DNA of 64,000 nucleotides from Malurus cyaneus samueli. Taxonomy: Eukaryota > Chordata > Aves > Passeriformes > Maluridae. Below the pieces are notes generated by a model that was not told the DNA's origin, ran no database searches, and was given only the letters and a program-made list of their open reading frames with translations. The number at the start of each line of letters is the position of its first letter. Within the stretch, counting starts at the first letter, position 1. Where the stretch lies: the NCBI GenBank assembly GCA_009741485.1, contig CM019230.1, positions 10,534,161-10,598,160 on the forward strand. The letters are read 5' to 3'. Positions 21,301 to 36,714 of the stretch are shown one piece after another. Position numbers and translations under genes: made by a program.

Positions 21301-23739
21301 CATTTAAATATGGAATTTAAACCCTAGCTCAAAATTATTCAGGACTTGAAACTATGGAGGACAAACTTCACCCAGAAAGATGCCAAGATGTCCTGCTCTG
21401 CGGGACCTGTGGGGCTCCTGGGGGAGGCCAGATCTGAGCCTGTAACTCCTGGAGATGCATCCAAAAGCTTCCATAGGCAGAAAGCAGGTCAGGGGGACAC
21501 CAGCCTCTGCAGGAAGCAAAAGTGCCAAATGATCAAGGAACAAGGGTTTTTTTTTGTCTCATTTGTGAGTGCTGTAAGGTCATGGGACAGAACAAGCAGC
21601 TGTGGGGGTGTCAGGGGTGTTTTCCCCTTGTGGAAGTTTGTCCTGCCCAGCCTGGGGATGGAGTGGCACAGCACCCAGTATGGAAAGGAGCTTTCCAATA
21701 CCACCACCAGGAGCAAAGCCTCTAAATTAGAAATGAATGGAGCATTCTTTGCCTAAATTCATGTTGTTTTAAACACATCAAGTGCTGCTTCAGGCTTTAG
21801 TGGTTCTTGTTCACCTGCCTGGTTCCAGCTCTGGAAACACCCATGGGACAGGCTTTGCCCTGGCAGCCATGGTATCAAGAGCCTTCTGCCTTCTGCAGTT
21901 TTGGAATTAGTGACCTAAATCTCAAATACAAATCCTATATGGAAGATGTTTCTTTCTGCTTCCTCCAGTCTCTGCTCTTTCCAGTCTCCTGGGTTAGACA
22001 GAAATGTCTTCTTTCCCTCCATGGGTTAAAGACATTGAATGGATTTGGAGAATTCCTTCCTAACACGAGCCTGGATAAAAATAATTGTGTGATAAAAATA
22101 ATAACCCAGTGCTGTACCCTGTCATGCTCCACATGGCATCTACAGGATCCTCAAGGATTTTCCATGGAAATAATTTCCTAAAAGAAACTAAACTCCCGAA
22201 ACAGCCTGTGTCTAGATTAATGTTTTCTGGGTACTATTGCTATTTCTCTTTTAAACGGTGGTGAATGTCTAAAAATGGAAATTTTCTGGAAGTAGTGAGA
22301 TGTGGAGGTGCTGCCCTGAGGCGTGAGGGTGTTGGGGTCTGGATGCTGCACCATTAGGAGCTCTCAGCTGCCCCAAGGGGGGACCACAGCTGGTGATGGT
22401 GCTGCTCCTGACGCTGCTCCTTGCGCCTGTGCTCTTTCTAAAGGGAGCAAAACACTCACCAGGCTTCTTCTGGAAAGTTCTGGCACTGCAGGGAGCTGGT
22501 ATTGCTCTGTGAACACCGGGTGAGCATCTCGTCTCATGGAGAACTGATGGCTGTGCAAGGGAAAAGTGCAAATCCTGAGACTTGCCTGCATTTAGGCAAC
22601 CCGAAGTCCACATGGGGTTGCCTCACTCAGTTGCCTCGGGCTGCTGGGGCAGTGGCCACAGAGCTGTGCTGCCCGGGAGTGGCACAGGGCTTGCACAGCG
22701 AAACACGGGAGGAACCAGTCGAGCCTTCTGGCTTTCATCTGCCTGCGAGTCAACACCCTGATTTTTCAGAGAAACAGGATGTGCAAGACCTCCCACTGCA
22801 ATGGTAATTACGAGGGAGACTTTCAGAGAAACACGAGCACCGGGAGCTGTGCAGGAACCGATTCATGTGCAGCGATGGGCTGGGGTGACCCAGGGATTCC
22901 CAGCTCTGTGCCAGTAGCCTGGCTCCCCACAGTTTGTCTGATTGCCTCATTTTGAACCCAGCAATCCAACCAAAAAATGCTAAGTAGGATTGCAATGGCA
23001 GGTTTGATTTCAAACACTTCCTTTTGGGCAGGGAGATCATAGAAAGTCCTGCTTCCTAAGCACGGTGAAAATGTGAGAGATCTCACTCCTGCCGCAGCCC
23101 TTCCCAGGATCCATCCAGCTCTGCTCCCGGACAGGTTTGATGCTCCCTCCTGCCACATCTCCTGGTATCACCCCCTTGCAGTCAGACAGATCTCACACAA
23201 ATTCCTTTCACCAAAATGGCTCTGATTCCTGAGCGCCTCGTGTGTGCCTGATCAGTGTGGGAAAGGTAGGAGCGTGGAAGGGAACCTTGGAGCTCTTGGC
23301 TTTCACGGGGGCAGGAGGCAGCCATGGTCTGGGGAGAGGCTGTGCCCACTCCTGGGAGGCTGAAGGCACCATGTGTGATCCCGTGGAGCTCAGGCAGGGA
23401 GGAAACATGGGGAAGGCTCTGGGAAAGGCTCTGGGAAAGGCTCTGGAAAAGGCCAGGGAAGCCCGTGGCGCTGGGCAGCTCCCTGTGATGAACACCGGCC
23501 GCAGCCCCCGGAGGCTGCTCCAAAACGCACCTGGCCCCATTCCCAAAGAGCAGCGAGCCCACGAGGCTCTCAAGAAGCCCCGCAAATACCTCTTTTCCCC
23601 TGCTGCAGTTCCCGCCTCCCGACCTGGCCCACAAAAGGTGCCGGCCAGCGGGCGAGGACTCCGAAACCTCGGGGTGATGTTTAAGGAGGGGAAAAACAGG
23701 AGCTGGGCCTGGCGGGCTGAAGCAGCTGGGCCGAGGGGC
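18353..23739. other. Intergenic, nothing firmly recognised
   Basis: About 5.4 kb without a recognised gene, RNA gene or repeat family. Composition varies: 20690-21360 and 21730-22270 are AT-richer, and the rest is GC-rich. From about 23300 the sequence grades into the MYH10 CpG-island flank, with the short repeat GGGAAAGGCTCT (three copies at 23420-23450). Confidence 0.5.
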
Positions 23740-24053
23740 TGCAGAGCCGGCACGGACACACGGGCCGGAACACCGCGTGTCTGCGACCGGCCGGGGAGTG
23801 ACCCGGGGGCGGTCACAAAGGGCTGCGGCCGGGTCCGCGGGACGGTATGGGGACCGCGCCCGGGTTCTGCACAGCGGGCTCCGATGCCGGCCGCATCCCC
23901 GGTGGCGGTCCCAGGGACAGGGACAGGGACGGGCGCGGGGCCGCGCGGGCGGGTGAGGGAGAGGCGCGCGCCCGCCGCTCGCCGCATCACCGGGGACGCG
24001 CCCCCGCCGGCCGTGCTGCAGCAGGGGGGTCCGCCGTCGGGCGTGGTGATTAT

Positions 24054-24231
24054 CCAATGAGAGCGGCGCTGCGGGGTGACGAGAGCCAATGGGCGCCGCG
24101 GGGCGGGGCGCTGCGCGGGGGCGGACCGGCCCACGGCGTGCGGAGGTTGCTATGGCTGTGGCCGGAGAGCGGCCGCCGCGCGGGCCAATGGGAGCGCGCG
24201 GAGCCGCTGACGGACGTGGGCGAAAGCCAAT
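24054..24231 (+). promoter_or_regulatory. Four same-strand CCAAT boxes upstream of MYH10 exon 1
   Basis: CCAAT pentamers lie at 24054-24058, 24086-24090, 24185-24189 and 24227-24231, all on the + strand. Three of the four sit in the context GCCAATGGG, the preferred core for the trimeric factor NF-Y. Start-to-start spacings are 32, 99 and 42 bp. They lie between about 90 and 270 bp upstream of the inferred start site. GC boxes are interspersed, and TGACG half-sites of CRE type lie at about 24076 and 24209. NF-Y use is inferred from motif quality and placement only. Confidence 0.7.
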
Positions 24232-24287
24232 GGGCGCGCGCGCCGCGCGGCGGCGGAGCGGCGCGGGCGGGCGGGGCCGGCGCGGCG

Positions 24288-24294
24288 CTAAAGG
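24288..24294 (+). promoter_or_regulatory. Weak TATA-like element CTAAAGG
   Basis: A CTAAAGG heptamer is the only A-rich break in the GC-rich core promoter. It lies about 70 bp before the exon 1 donor, so a start site near 24318 would give an exon 1 of about 48 nt. It is a poor TATA match. Dispersed initiation typical of CpG-island promoters is equally possible. Confidence 0.3.
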
Positions 24295-24317
24295 AGCGCG
24301 GGGCGCGGGGCGGAGCG

Positions 24318-24365
24318 GGGGGGGAAGCCGGCGGGCGGCGGGCGGGCGGCGGCGGCGCTGCACAG
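24318..24365 (+). other. MYH10: MYH10 exon 1 (5' untranslated), start approximate
   Basis: The 3' border is clear: CTGCACAG followed by the donor GTGAGG at 24366. It fits the known MYH10 layout, in which a short GC-rich non-coding first exon is followed by an exon holding the start codon. The segment contains no ATG. The 5' border is not visible in the sequence and is placed from the TATA-like element; actual transcripts may begin tens of bases to either side. Confidence 0.65.
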
Positions 24366-27244
<2,879 letters not shown>

Positions 27245-28289
27245 TAATTCAGCAGAACTTACCCGATTCCCATCCCTTTACTGTTGGAGTTGGTCTTGGG
27301 TTTGATTTTGATAGCCTAAATATTTTGTATCCTCAGCATTTATGTTACTTCAGAGTCTTCTTCCATGAGGTATACAGGTCAAGAACTCTGTCATAAAACA
27401 AATTATACAATTCTGTGAGCATTTTTCAGCCACAGAATGTGAAATGGCAGCTTGGGGTCTCTGCTCATGCTGCTCCTTGGAGCATTTGCCTTGTGCTGAA
27501 CTGATCCAGGCAAGTGGCTTCCTTGGAGTGAGAGAAATGAGAAATCCTCACTTTGCTGAATTGCTGTCTTTAATTGCTCATGTGAATGAGCACATCTCAT
27601 TTTAACTTGCTGCATATTAAAAATGGCAATAAGAGGCTCTGCTGGTATTTAAAAGATGAAGTTGGAGAGTACTAGGAGTGCAAAATGTGTTTTTGGAACC
27701 GAGTATCAGCCTAGTGGCCAGGAAGGGATGTGTTCAAGTGATTAAAATAAACGAATAAGATAAAGCATTCTTTTCCCAGTGGTTTTGAAGCACTAATTGA
27801 ACATCTTGCTTATCACCATCATGCTGTGGAGTTGGGAATCACGGTACCCTTGGTGCTGTGTCTGACCCTGCTCCTCCCTTGGGCTCTGTCCCAGGTCTGT
27901 TCCTACAGCTGGGAGCAGCTCCTGCTCCCTTGGCAGACTGATTGCACAGTGACTTGTTGGGTCGGGGAGTCAACAACAGCTACAAGCAGACTTTCTGTCT
28001 GAAAAGAAACTGGAACATCTGCCTAAATGCTTGAATCTCTTTTCAAACACTTGTCCTGAAGCTTAAATCCATTTTATTTAGTCCTGATAGTTGGCTCATT
28101 TCCCCCTCCATCTAGGGATTAGGGGGTGCCTTTTTAGCTTGACCCTTGATAATATTTGGACTTACTAAAAATTACATGCAGCTACAAAGTGTTTTTTTTA
28201 TATTTGTGTGTCTTTATCAGCTTCCTCTTCCAAGCCTTACACCAAGGTGCTCACAGCAGAGCTGAGTAAAAATCTGGAATGATTCCTAC

Positions 28290-28460
28290 ATAAGGAAACT
28301 AATTGGATAATTAATAGGGACTGGATTGAAAACTAAAGTAAACAGGCTGATAGGTCAAAAGTTTTCAGCCTGTGTATCAATCCTAATGATGGCTGTTATG
28401 ACTGACGTTCATTCCAACTATTATAACCCTGTTTCATTATGAAGATTAAAAACCTGAAGG
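28290..28460. promoter_or_regulatory. Intron 2 motif-dense patch with inverted repeat
   Basis: ACAGGCTGA (28342-28350) pairs with TCAGCCTGT (28365-28373), and the outer GGATTGA (28323-28329) pairs with TCAATCC (28377-28383). Just upstream is AACTAATTGGATAATTAATA, a cluster of homeodomain cores. The patch may be an intronic enhancer or a structured RNA segment. No comparative data are available. Confidence 0.3.
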
Positions 28461-31400
28461 CCTTAAATGTCACAGCGAGCTCTAGTGCAGGGATTGCAGG
28501 CAGCAAAGACAGCTACAGATGTTACAGGGGGTTGGTGTGAGAACCTGTCACTGGTGTACACGCACAGAGGGTACAGGACTGTGTCACTGTGCATGGCTGA
28601 CAAACCTTTGTGAGAGACTGGCTTGTCATGGGGGTGGTGTCTGACAGGTGCCTTACCTTTGTTCTCTTCGCAAAAGGATTCATTCTTTCTCTGTCGAGGC
28701 AGACTGGAACTTGTTCCTTGGCTTGTCTTGGGGGTCAGTGCATGTGGATGTTGTCACAGCCCTCCCTGCCCCCAGCTGGGAGGAGTTGGTTGGGGTTAAG
28801 AAACTCCTGGATTTGTTGGCTTTTGGTGGATGCATGAGTTGCAGGGACATTGCTGGAGGATGCTGCTCTTCCCATGAGCTGTGGTTCTATGCAGCTGTAA
28901 TAAAACCTGGTTTACTTTGTGAAGGTGTGGAGAAAAGCACTGGTGAGAAGTGTCAAGGAGTGAATGGTGCAAAGATTCACAAACCATAGAGAAACCTCAA
29001 AAACTCAAGCTGGTGGGGTTTTTAGTGTAGGGGTTCTTTTGGGGATCCCTGAAATTCATGAATGTGGCGCTGCTGCTGGCACAGCCTTTAGCCATTGCCC
29101 ACAATTCCTGCTGAGGTTTGCCTGGTGTAAGGAAAAGAGCTAAAGTTAACTGAGCTGAAGGGAACTCTGGTGGTTTAGCCATATTGCTGGGAGCTGGTTA
29201 AAGGTTTGATTTCCAGATAGTACCCCCATTACAGCCAAATAAGTCTTAAATGTTGGTATTGGTTTCTAGCCGTTGAGGTGCAGGTGGTGAATGTGATTTG
29301 GAGCCCTGGAATTTCCCGACATGCAGCATGCAGTGTTGCCTTTCTAGGAGGTGGAAGTTGCGAGAATGTCAACTGAAGTAGACACATTTCCTTTCAATCC
29401 CTAGAAAGGAAACAAACGAGTTGAGGGATTTGGCTGGTGGGCCCAGTCATCTGTCTGTGATCTCCATGTCCAGGATGACGCTGCTGCAGGAACAGGGAGG
29501 CTGACTAAAGCCCAAAGTGACCTGGGCAGCGATGCTCACTTCCAACAGTTTCATGTAACATCCAAGTAGGGGTGGCCAGGAGTTTCTGGAACTTGCAGCA
29601 TCTCTAATGCCTGCCAAGTGACATGATCTCAAGCTCTGAGCATCACTGCCGTGCTGCGGGAGATGAACACAAGCGGAGAATATGGAAGATTGGCGGCTTG
29701 TAAAGGCATGATGTCAGTGCTTGGGCCTGTCTTTCTGAGGTCTGTTCATGGCAGCCCAGAACATGAAAAAGGAGCAGGACTTGTGTAAGATCTGATGGGA
29801 AGGATGGTTGGAGTGTAAATGATAGTGATCCTAGTTTTGCTTTGGAGATGAAATAACTTAATTTCTTGCTCCACTTTTAATGTCATCTATTCCATTTCTT
29901 GCCATAAGGTTTCTTTTGAGTGTAAATGCTGGTTCTGTGAAGGCGCACCCACCTACAGCAGTGCTTTATTTATTTTCTCATTACTTTTACCTCTGCTTGG
30001 AGTTTTCACTCTCCGTTGTGTTTCACAGCTGAACTTCCCCAAATCCTGTGCTTTTCTAGGGATATCAGTGTATCTTACATACCATTTGAGTCACTAATGC
30101 TCTAAATAGATTCTTCATATCCTGCTGGAGTGGGTTTTGGTTCCTGGAAAGCTTGTGAACATTGACTGTTCAGCTTCAAAACTGAACTGTTGTGCTTACC
30201 CTGCTTTGGAGTGGCCAACTTTAATCCTGGCTTCAGCCTGCATTAGTGACATCCTTCAGCTGCAGCTCAGGAGCTGGAGGTGGTTCACTGGGAGGGCACC
30301 CAGGAGAAATACCCACAGGCTTAGGAGGTCCTTTGAAGATTTGGAATAAACATGATTTTGCTCAGACTGGTTTGGTGGTGGTTCTTAAATATTCTTCTCC
30401 CAAGGTGGATTGGGTTCCAGGTGACTTTCTGGGGGTGTTGATTTAAGAAGGGAATAGTTCTAGTCAGAGGTTTTGTGTCACTGAGGTCTCTACCCTCGAG
30501 TGAGGAAACTTCTTCATTCTTGTAAGATCTACATATAAAATGCCAATGTGGAGGCTTCTAGATAGCAACCCTTGTTTGGGTTTGTGATTAAGTTGTGTCT
30601 GCAAAATATGATTTCATGAGGGGAAGAAATCTTTGGATCAGACAATGAAATGGAGAAAGGAGATCCACTGGAAGGAGTGGATGGAAAGGATTCCTCAGCC
30701 CTGGATGCTTCCATGTTTTCAAGACCACACTTGATTTAATTCTTTGTCACAAGCTGTGATGGACAAGATTACTGCTCCAGTAGTTTTCCTTTCATGAGGT
30801 TTGGGGTTTTTCATGAAGCAGCTTCTAAACTTTCTTGTTCCAGTGTGGCGTTTGAAGGTACGGACTCTGGGGTTCTCAGGCTGCTGTGCTGTGCTGTGGT
30901 GGCTCAGGAGCAGTTTTGCTGTGGCTCAGGGGTCTGTGGTGTCACCTTGCTGTAGTGGGGGTGTGAAGCCCAGCTCCGGAGGGGACTGGGAAAAGGAGAG
31001 CCTTGAAATGGGTCTCTGGTTTTGGTGGGAAGTGACAGGGGAGGTAAAAGAAGGATTTAGTCTGGAAATGCAGTGCTAGGAGGAACAGATGCTGCACTTG
31101 GCAATACAGAGGGGAGATGGTTGGGTGCTTAGGAGAGCTACTAATAGAGTCTGATAACTACAGAGGAATTTTTGGTGTAGGAAGAGGTGTTTTCTTCATT
31201 TTGATATGTCTACGCTTCAACTGTATTAACAATTAACAATGTATTTATTAACTTCAGTCTGTTCAGAAAGCCCATGTATAGGCATATCAGTTTTGTTCAA
31301 AATGAGACTTCTACTCAGTTTGCTGTGTCATTTGATTCAAATGGCTGATCTGAAAGCAAAATTTTTATCAATTTTTGGAAAAGTTTTTAAATAGTTTTTT

Positions 31401-31630
31401 ACCATTTTGGTTTTGCAGCACTTGGAAGAGAGTGGGGCTGGTTAGTCCTTTCTTTCACTTTAAGAGCAAGATGATCTTTTTTCTTTTGAGCTCAATACAA
31501 ATTTTAACATAAGCTATGCTACTTCTAGGGCTGCAAAAAGCAGGGTGCTTCCTAAACACTCTAAATAATGTTTCTGTGGTAGGCACTGGGTGTAAGTTTT
31601 TTGTAGTATTTTGGACTTTTAATTCATAAA

Positions 31631-31742
31631 ACACCAGAGTGGATTGGGTTGGAAGGGACCTTAAAGTTCATCTCATTCCTGGCCCTGCCATGGAAGTTCA
31701 TTAGTCCAGGTGGCTCAGAGGCCCCATCCAGCCAGGCTGTGA
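31631..31742 (-). mobile_element. CR1 LINE 3'-terminal remnant
   Basis: The stretch reads as the complement of a CR1 3' end: GGGTTGGAAGGGACCTTAAA near 31648, followed by the CTGCCATGG and CCCATCCAGCCAGGCTGTGA motifs. It is short and diverged, with a small internal rearrangement around 31695-31715. It is inserted antisense to MYH10. Confidence 0.8.
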
Positions 31743-34700
31743 AAAAAAGTATGAAAAGCACTTCTGTTGCTGCAAATGCAGATAATTGCATGGATCAGGA
31801 ATGTAAATACCTCATTTCTACTTAAATGGAAGGCCGCTTGTGCTTGATATTGCAAGCCCTGGCTGGAATTGGAATGAATAAGCTAATAACTGTTAATACT
31901 TGTAAGTCAGGGCTGGGTGACACTTCCCAGCAATTTTAAGCTCTTTGTATGGCAAGGAAGACTCTTCCATTCCACTTGTAAAGCGCATTTTAAATTTACA
32001 AACATCACCTTATGTACTCTAGTGAACAGAAATGCTTTGTCAAACCCAGTGAGTGTGTCCCTCCTAAGTGCTCCAGCACACACCAGCACGGTGGGTTCTG
32101 TACAGGTTTGACACAAACTTCTGATTTTCCAGGGAAGTCCAACATCTGAGCTTCAGATGGCTGTGTTTTAATGATCTGACTGGTGAGTGCAGGTGAACAT
32201 CTGCAAAGTTCTGGAATAAATGGCATGTTTCCCACTCTGTGGGTCTATTTACATTCCAGTTTGAGTGTCTTATCTCATGCAAGGATGATCTGGCAGTACC
32301 AGAAGTCTGTGTTGTGCAGTCACAATCTCCCATTCCTGCGCCCACTGCAGTAGGATGGGATGAAGGAATTGCTCACTCAAACACAGGGTGTAATTAAGCT
32401 GCAGTAAAAACGAAGGTATTTCAAATTCAGTGGGCTTTATAGTCATTTATTTAAAAATAAGTTGCTGATGCCACATGTGTTCTAAGCCCAGCTCTCCTGG
32501 AGGAGGTCCCTTGCCCACAGTTGATTGTGTGGCTTTCTGATACCCCCATAAATCATTGCAGCTACTCCTTAACTGCTTCCTGACCTCATTCAGTCAGAAG
32601 GATTTAAATGAGTAGAATTTCTCAAACGCTTGCCTTCGGTTAACCTGTGCCAGTATCCAGATGGCCTCTGGCCTGTGTAGCTGGTGGGGGTATTGGGGAG
32701 CCCATGGGCTATGTTTGGGTGCTCAGGTAGGACGTGTCAGGTGGGGCAGGTACCCAAGGTGTGTGTGCTGTGGGGGAGATTGGGTTTGGACTGGTTTTGT
32801 TGTTCCTTTGGGAAGGACAAAAAGCTGGTGAAGCTTGAGGAAAGCCTGAGATTAATCTTCAGAGTCCCTCAAATTCCAGTGAACTGTGCATTATCTTCCC
32901 TGCCCACTCCCCCATGGTTTTTTAAGCCAAGACTTTTGAAAAAGCGTTGGAAGCTGTTTATATGAGGCTGAGAGTTCCTGGAAGCCTCCTGCTGGTTCTG
33001 CTCTCCTGGCACAGCACTGCAGGGTTCTTTTCCACCAGTGAAGTAGAAAACGTGCTCACTATTGTGCAAGTAAAATGCTGCAACAGTTATTTGTTGATAA
33101 TTGCAGGTGTTACCTCTGTAATGGGTCTATAGGCCTATTATTTCAGTTTTAATGTACTTTCTGTTTGATTGGAACAGAAGAGGGAAAGAATAAGAGCTAT
33201 ACCATAGTCCCCAGTTCCAGAGCCTGCTGTGGGTGGCAGCTCTTACAGCTCTGCACTGGAGGAGCTGTCTTTAAGCTGTTCCTTCTGTTAAGCTGCTGCG
33301 TCCTGTGAGGCCTGAGTGTAACCTAGAACAATCTGTGGCATTATATAAGCATCTGTGGTATAATTGCTTTAATTTTCCTGCTGGTCCAGTTGGGAATGTT
33401 TCACATTACTGAGTGTCAAAGATTGGTATTAAAAGAAACCTGCTAAAAATAGAGTTTGCTGCTTAATTCCATCTTTTTCCTGACACAAAGCATTCACAGG
33501 ATCTAATACCCACTATGTGGCAGAGGAAATGCTGAGGTTCACACTCAAAGCAGTAGAACTGCTTTGGCTCAAGAGCTTCTTTTTACATTAACTCAGATTT
33601 TTGGAAGACTCTTCAATGTGATCAAATTGAGAGAACTCTGTGGGGTCAGAAATGTCTGGGGGACTTGAGGGTCATGAATCAATGACCCTCCTTGCCCTCA
33701 GAGGTATGAAAAGATGCATGTTCTTGACAAACTCTATGTTTCTGTAAAGGAAGGGTGGATTAAGAGTGTGAAAAGGAGCAGCAGTTGGACTCCTGTCCAA
33801 ATGCTCAGGTCAGTGCACTGTGCTGCAGGACACCCCTGCAGCCTGTGGCAGAACTGCTGTAACACTGGCTGTGGAGCAGTCAGGCTCCAACATGCAGCTC
33901 TCCAGGAGCCTTGGGGAAGGATATTAATACTGCTCTGGCCCTGGTGCAAGCTCAGCTCATGTTTTAGCTGTGAGCAGTTGCTGTGGCTGAGGCAGTTGTG
34001 AGCTCAGGCTGTGACCCTGACTGTGTCTGTCTGAGAGGAGGAGCTGGCAGAGCAGGGCATAGCCTGCCCTGCTGAGCTGAGAGGGGCTTCTGTCTGAACG
34101 CATCACCTGCAGGCTGTGAATGTGAAAATTCAGCACTGCTGAGCCTCCTCAGCCCCAGCTGTAGAGAGCATCCACAGACAAGTCATCTCCATCGTGGGCT
34201 GGGCTTTCTCATTAATAGGTGGTGTATGTGTTGTGCTGCTTCCCTTTCTCCTCAGCTGCCCTTAGTTAAGCTGTGGCTCTCACCCCCAGCCTCTCTGACC
34301 TGTGGTTCCCAGGCTGTTCCTTACCCTTGGTGGACACCCTTTGATTCCAGCGTTGTGCCCACCCCATGGCGTGTGTCCATCCCCTCTGGTACTGAAGACC
34401 TGCCTGCCTTTCTTTAAGGGCTGAATTGAATAACTTCAGGGAGAAAAGGTGTTCTGTGAGAAAACCATGTCTAGCTCAGAGAACTCAGTAGGGCTTGGAG
34501 TGTGAAAGGTGGGTTTTGTAACCCCAGGAAGTGAAACCAGGCAAGAAATGCTCTGATGGGACTATTTATCAACGTGGAGAATGTGTTCTACTCCATTAGT
34601 TATGGGATACTGCTTAACACATGCCTTGCTTGCAAGGCTGGGAAGGGCTGGTTTCTGTTCCAGGTAATAATGAGAGCTGTCTAGATGCTTACTTACTGTA

Positions 34701-35387
34701 GCTTAATTATTTATGTAGTAATAGAGTGAATCTCACTTTTTATATTTGAAGAGTTGGAGATAAATGTTGAGCCTGTGTACTGGGGTGATGGAAACTGACT
34801 GTCACAAATGCCAAAACTGTTCTTGCATGTCGCTGATGTGCTCTCCAGTGGTGCTTTAAAGAGGCCTTTTGATGTCATGGCAGAAGGGACCACCCTAACA
34901 ACCATGACAGCTTGTTCCTGAGTGCAGGAATTCAAGGGATAGCACCAGGCTCTGTCCCCTTAACTCCTCCATGTGTGGATGCACAGGGAAGGGGTGATGT
35001 GGTTTTAAGGGAAGACAAGCCATGAAAACCGATCCTCCAGATTTGGAGCCTGAGCTCCCATGTATTTTCACCTCTGTTTGTCAGTTATTTCACCCTCTCT
35101 GTCAGTTGTTCACTCACACCCACCTCCCTCCCACCATGTAGGGATGGCCTGGAGTTTGAAACAGGCCGGTGCCAGGATCCTGAGCTCTGCAGGCTGGGAC
35201 AGCTTAGCAGAACACAAATTACTACATGATAAACTACTGGATATGGGCTGTAAACATCTGGAACCCTTCAAAGTGCACATTTAGTGTCCTGAAGGAGAGC
35301 TTGTATAACAAACCTCTGTCAGAGCTCTCCTTTGCTCTTTGTGTCTGGAGTCCTGCCTGGAGAGTGCATTCCAGGGTGTCCTGTGGC

Positions 35388-35573
35388 TGTGGGTTGATCC
35401 TGTCTGCAGCCTGTTCCTGGGGAAAGCAGAAATGTGTGTTTTGAACAGCCAGCTGTTTGCAGTTGATCATGCTGATCGTCCAAGGTGAATCAGCACCTTT
35501 GATTGCCTCTGAGTTCTTAATATGCACATTCACCTCTGGCAGCTGAAAAAGGAATGAAGTCTGATTCTCCATC
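35388..35573 (+). repeat. 186-bp direct duplication, copy 1
   Basis: This copy starts TGTGGGTTGATCCTGTCTGC and ends GATTCTCCATC. Every base I compared is identical to the copy at 36529-36714. The flanks on both sides are unrelated. No terminal inverted repeats or poly(A) tail mark it as a transposon. Confidence 0.97.
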
Positions 35574-36190
35574 CAGTCTAGGCTTTTCCTGGAGCTCACC
35601 AGTGCTGATCCCAGCTCTTACTCCCATCTGACAATTCCACATACTGCAGGATAGTATTCATTAAACAGGGTGTCCATTTGTTAAGCAGGTGTGTATGTAT
35701 GACTCATAATTCCTCCTATGGCTGCTCTTGGAAGGGTTTAAAACAATCTCCGCTTTTTGTGTGTTTGGTTTCCATGCAAAAAGCCCTTTCCTACAATCTG
35801 CTGCATGAGGCACAGGGATGTACTGTGAGACCTGCAGTTATAAAATAGCTGTGCAAGATTTTGGTAGCATTTGCCTCCCTCCCAATTAAACTTGGCTCAT
35901 TAAAAGCATCCTTTCTGTGTTTCTCTGCCTACCAAGCCATGAAGACAGCCCACCAATATGTTCATATATTGCTTTCTGCAGTAGATGACAGGAAATTGGG
36001 GAAATTCAGTTCCATCTTCCTGTGAATAAATTAAGGCTGTGCAGGGTGGTGCTGGTTTGAAAAAGGTCTCATTTTTAAATTCTGCAGGGAAAGAACAGGA
36101 GAGTGAACTGGGTAACAAATGCAGGAGATCACGGTGTTCAAGGTGCTGCATGCAAAGAGCTGTGTCATGGCCCAGAGGGAATGGTCTGGG

Positions 36191-36217
36191 ATAAAAGCCT
36201 ATCCTGTAGGCTTTTAT
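36191..36217. other. Perfect 11-bp hairpin in intron 2
   Basis: ATAAAAGCCTA (36191-36201) and TAGGCTTTTAT (36207-36217) are exact complements separated by TCCTG. The stem is too short for a microRNA precursor. It lies between the two copies of the 186-bp duplication. Confidence 0.7.
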
Positions 36218-36528
36218 AAATGAAGGAACCCTAGCACTGGTGAAATTTGTGCTTCATAACTTGTAATTTGGCCCTGTTCAATATAGAGCTTCTTCAATGA
36301 ACCCTTTGCAGTTGTGCAAGATATTCTCTGGATTGGCCAAGTTTTGTTGGCATCATTGTGCTTTGCTTACTCTGATCCTTCCAGATTCACAGGTTCATCT
36401 GTTACTGCTTCAGCAGATAGCCTGGAGTTGCTTCCAGGTTAGGTGTTATCAGTAGAGGTCTGAAGGATTATTAAGTTTATTTTTCTAGGTTCTTAATCCT
36501 TAACGTAGCTAAACAGTAACTCCATGCA

Positions 36529-36714
36529 TGTGGGTTGATCCTGTCTGCAGCCTGTTCCTGGGGAAAGCAGAAATGTGTGTTTTGAACAGCCAGCTGTTTG
36601 CAGTTGATCATGCTGATCGTCCAAGGTGAATCAGCACCTTTGATTGCCTCTGAGTTCTTAATATGCACATTCACCTCTGGCAGCTGAAAAAGGAATGAAG
36701 TCTGATTCTCCATC
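36529..36714 (+). repeat. 186-bp direct duplication, copy 2
   Basis: This is an exact copy of 35388-35573, 1141 bp downstream in the same orientation. Its left flank ends CTCCATGCA and its right flank begins ATAACACAAC. A G-run (36780-36797) lies close by. The perfect identity implies a very recent copy or an assembly duplication. Confidence 0.97.

Noticed and set aside
36191..36217. microRNA precursor
   Set aside because: Stem of 11 bp is far shorter than the roughly 30 bp needed for a precursor.
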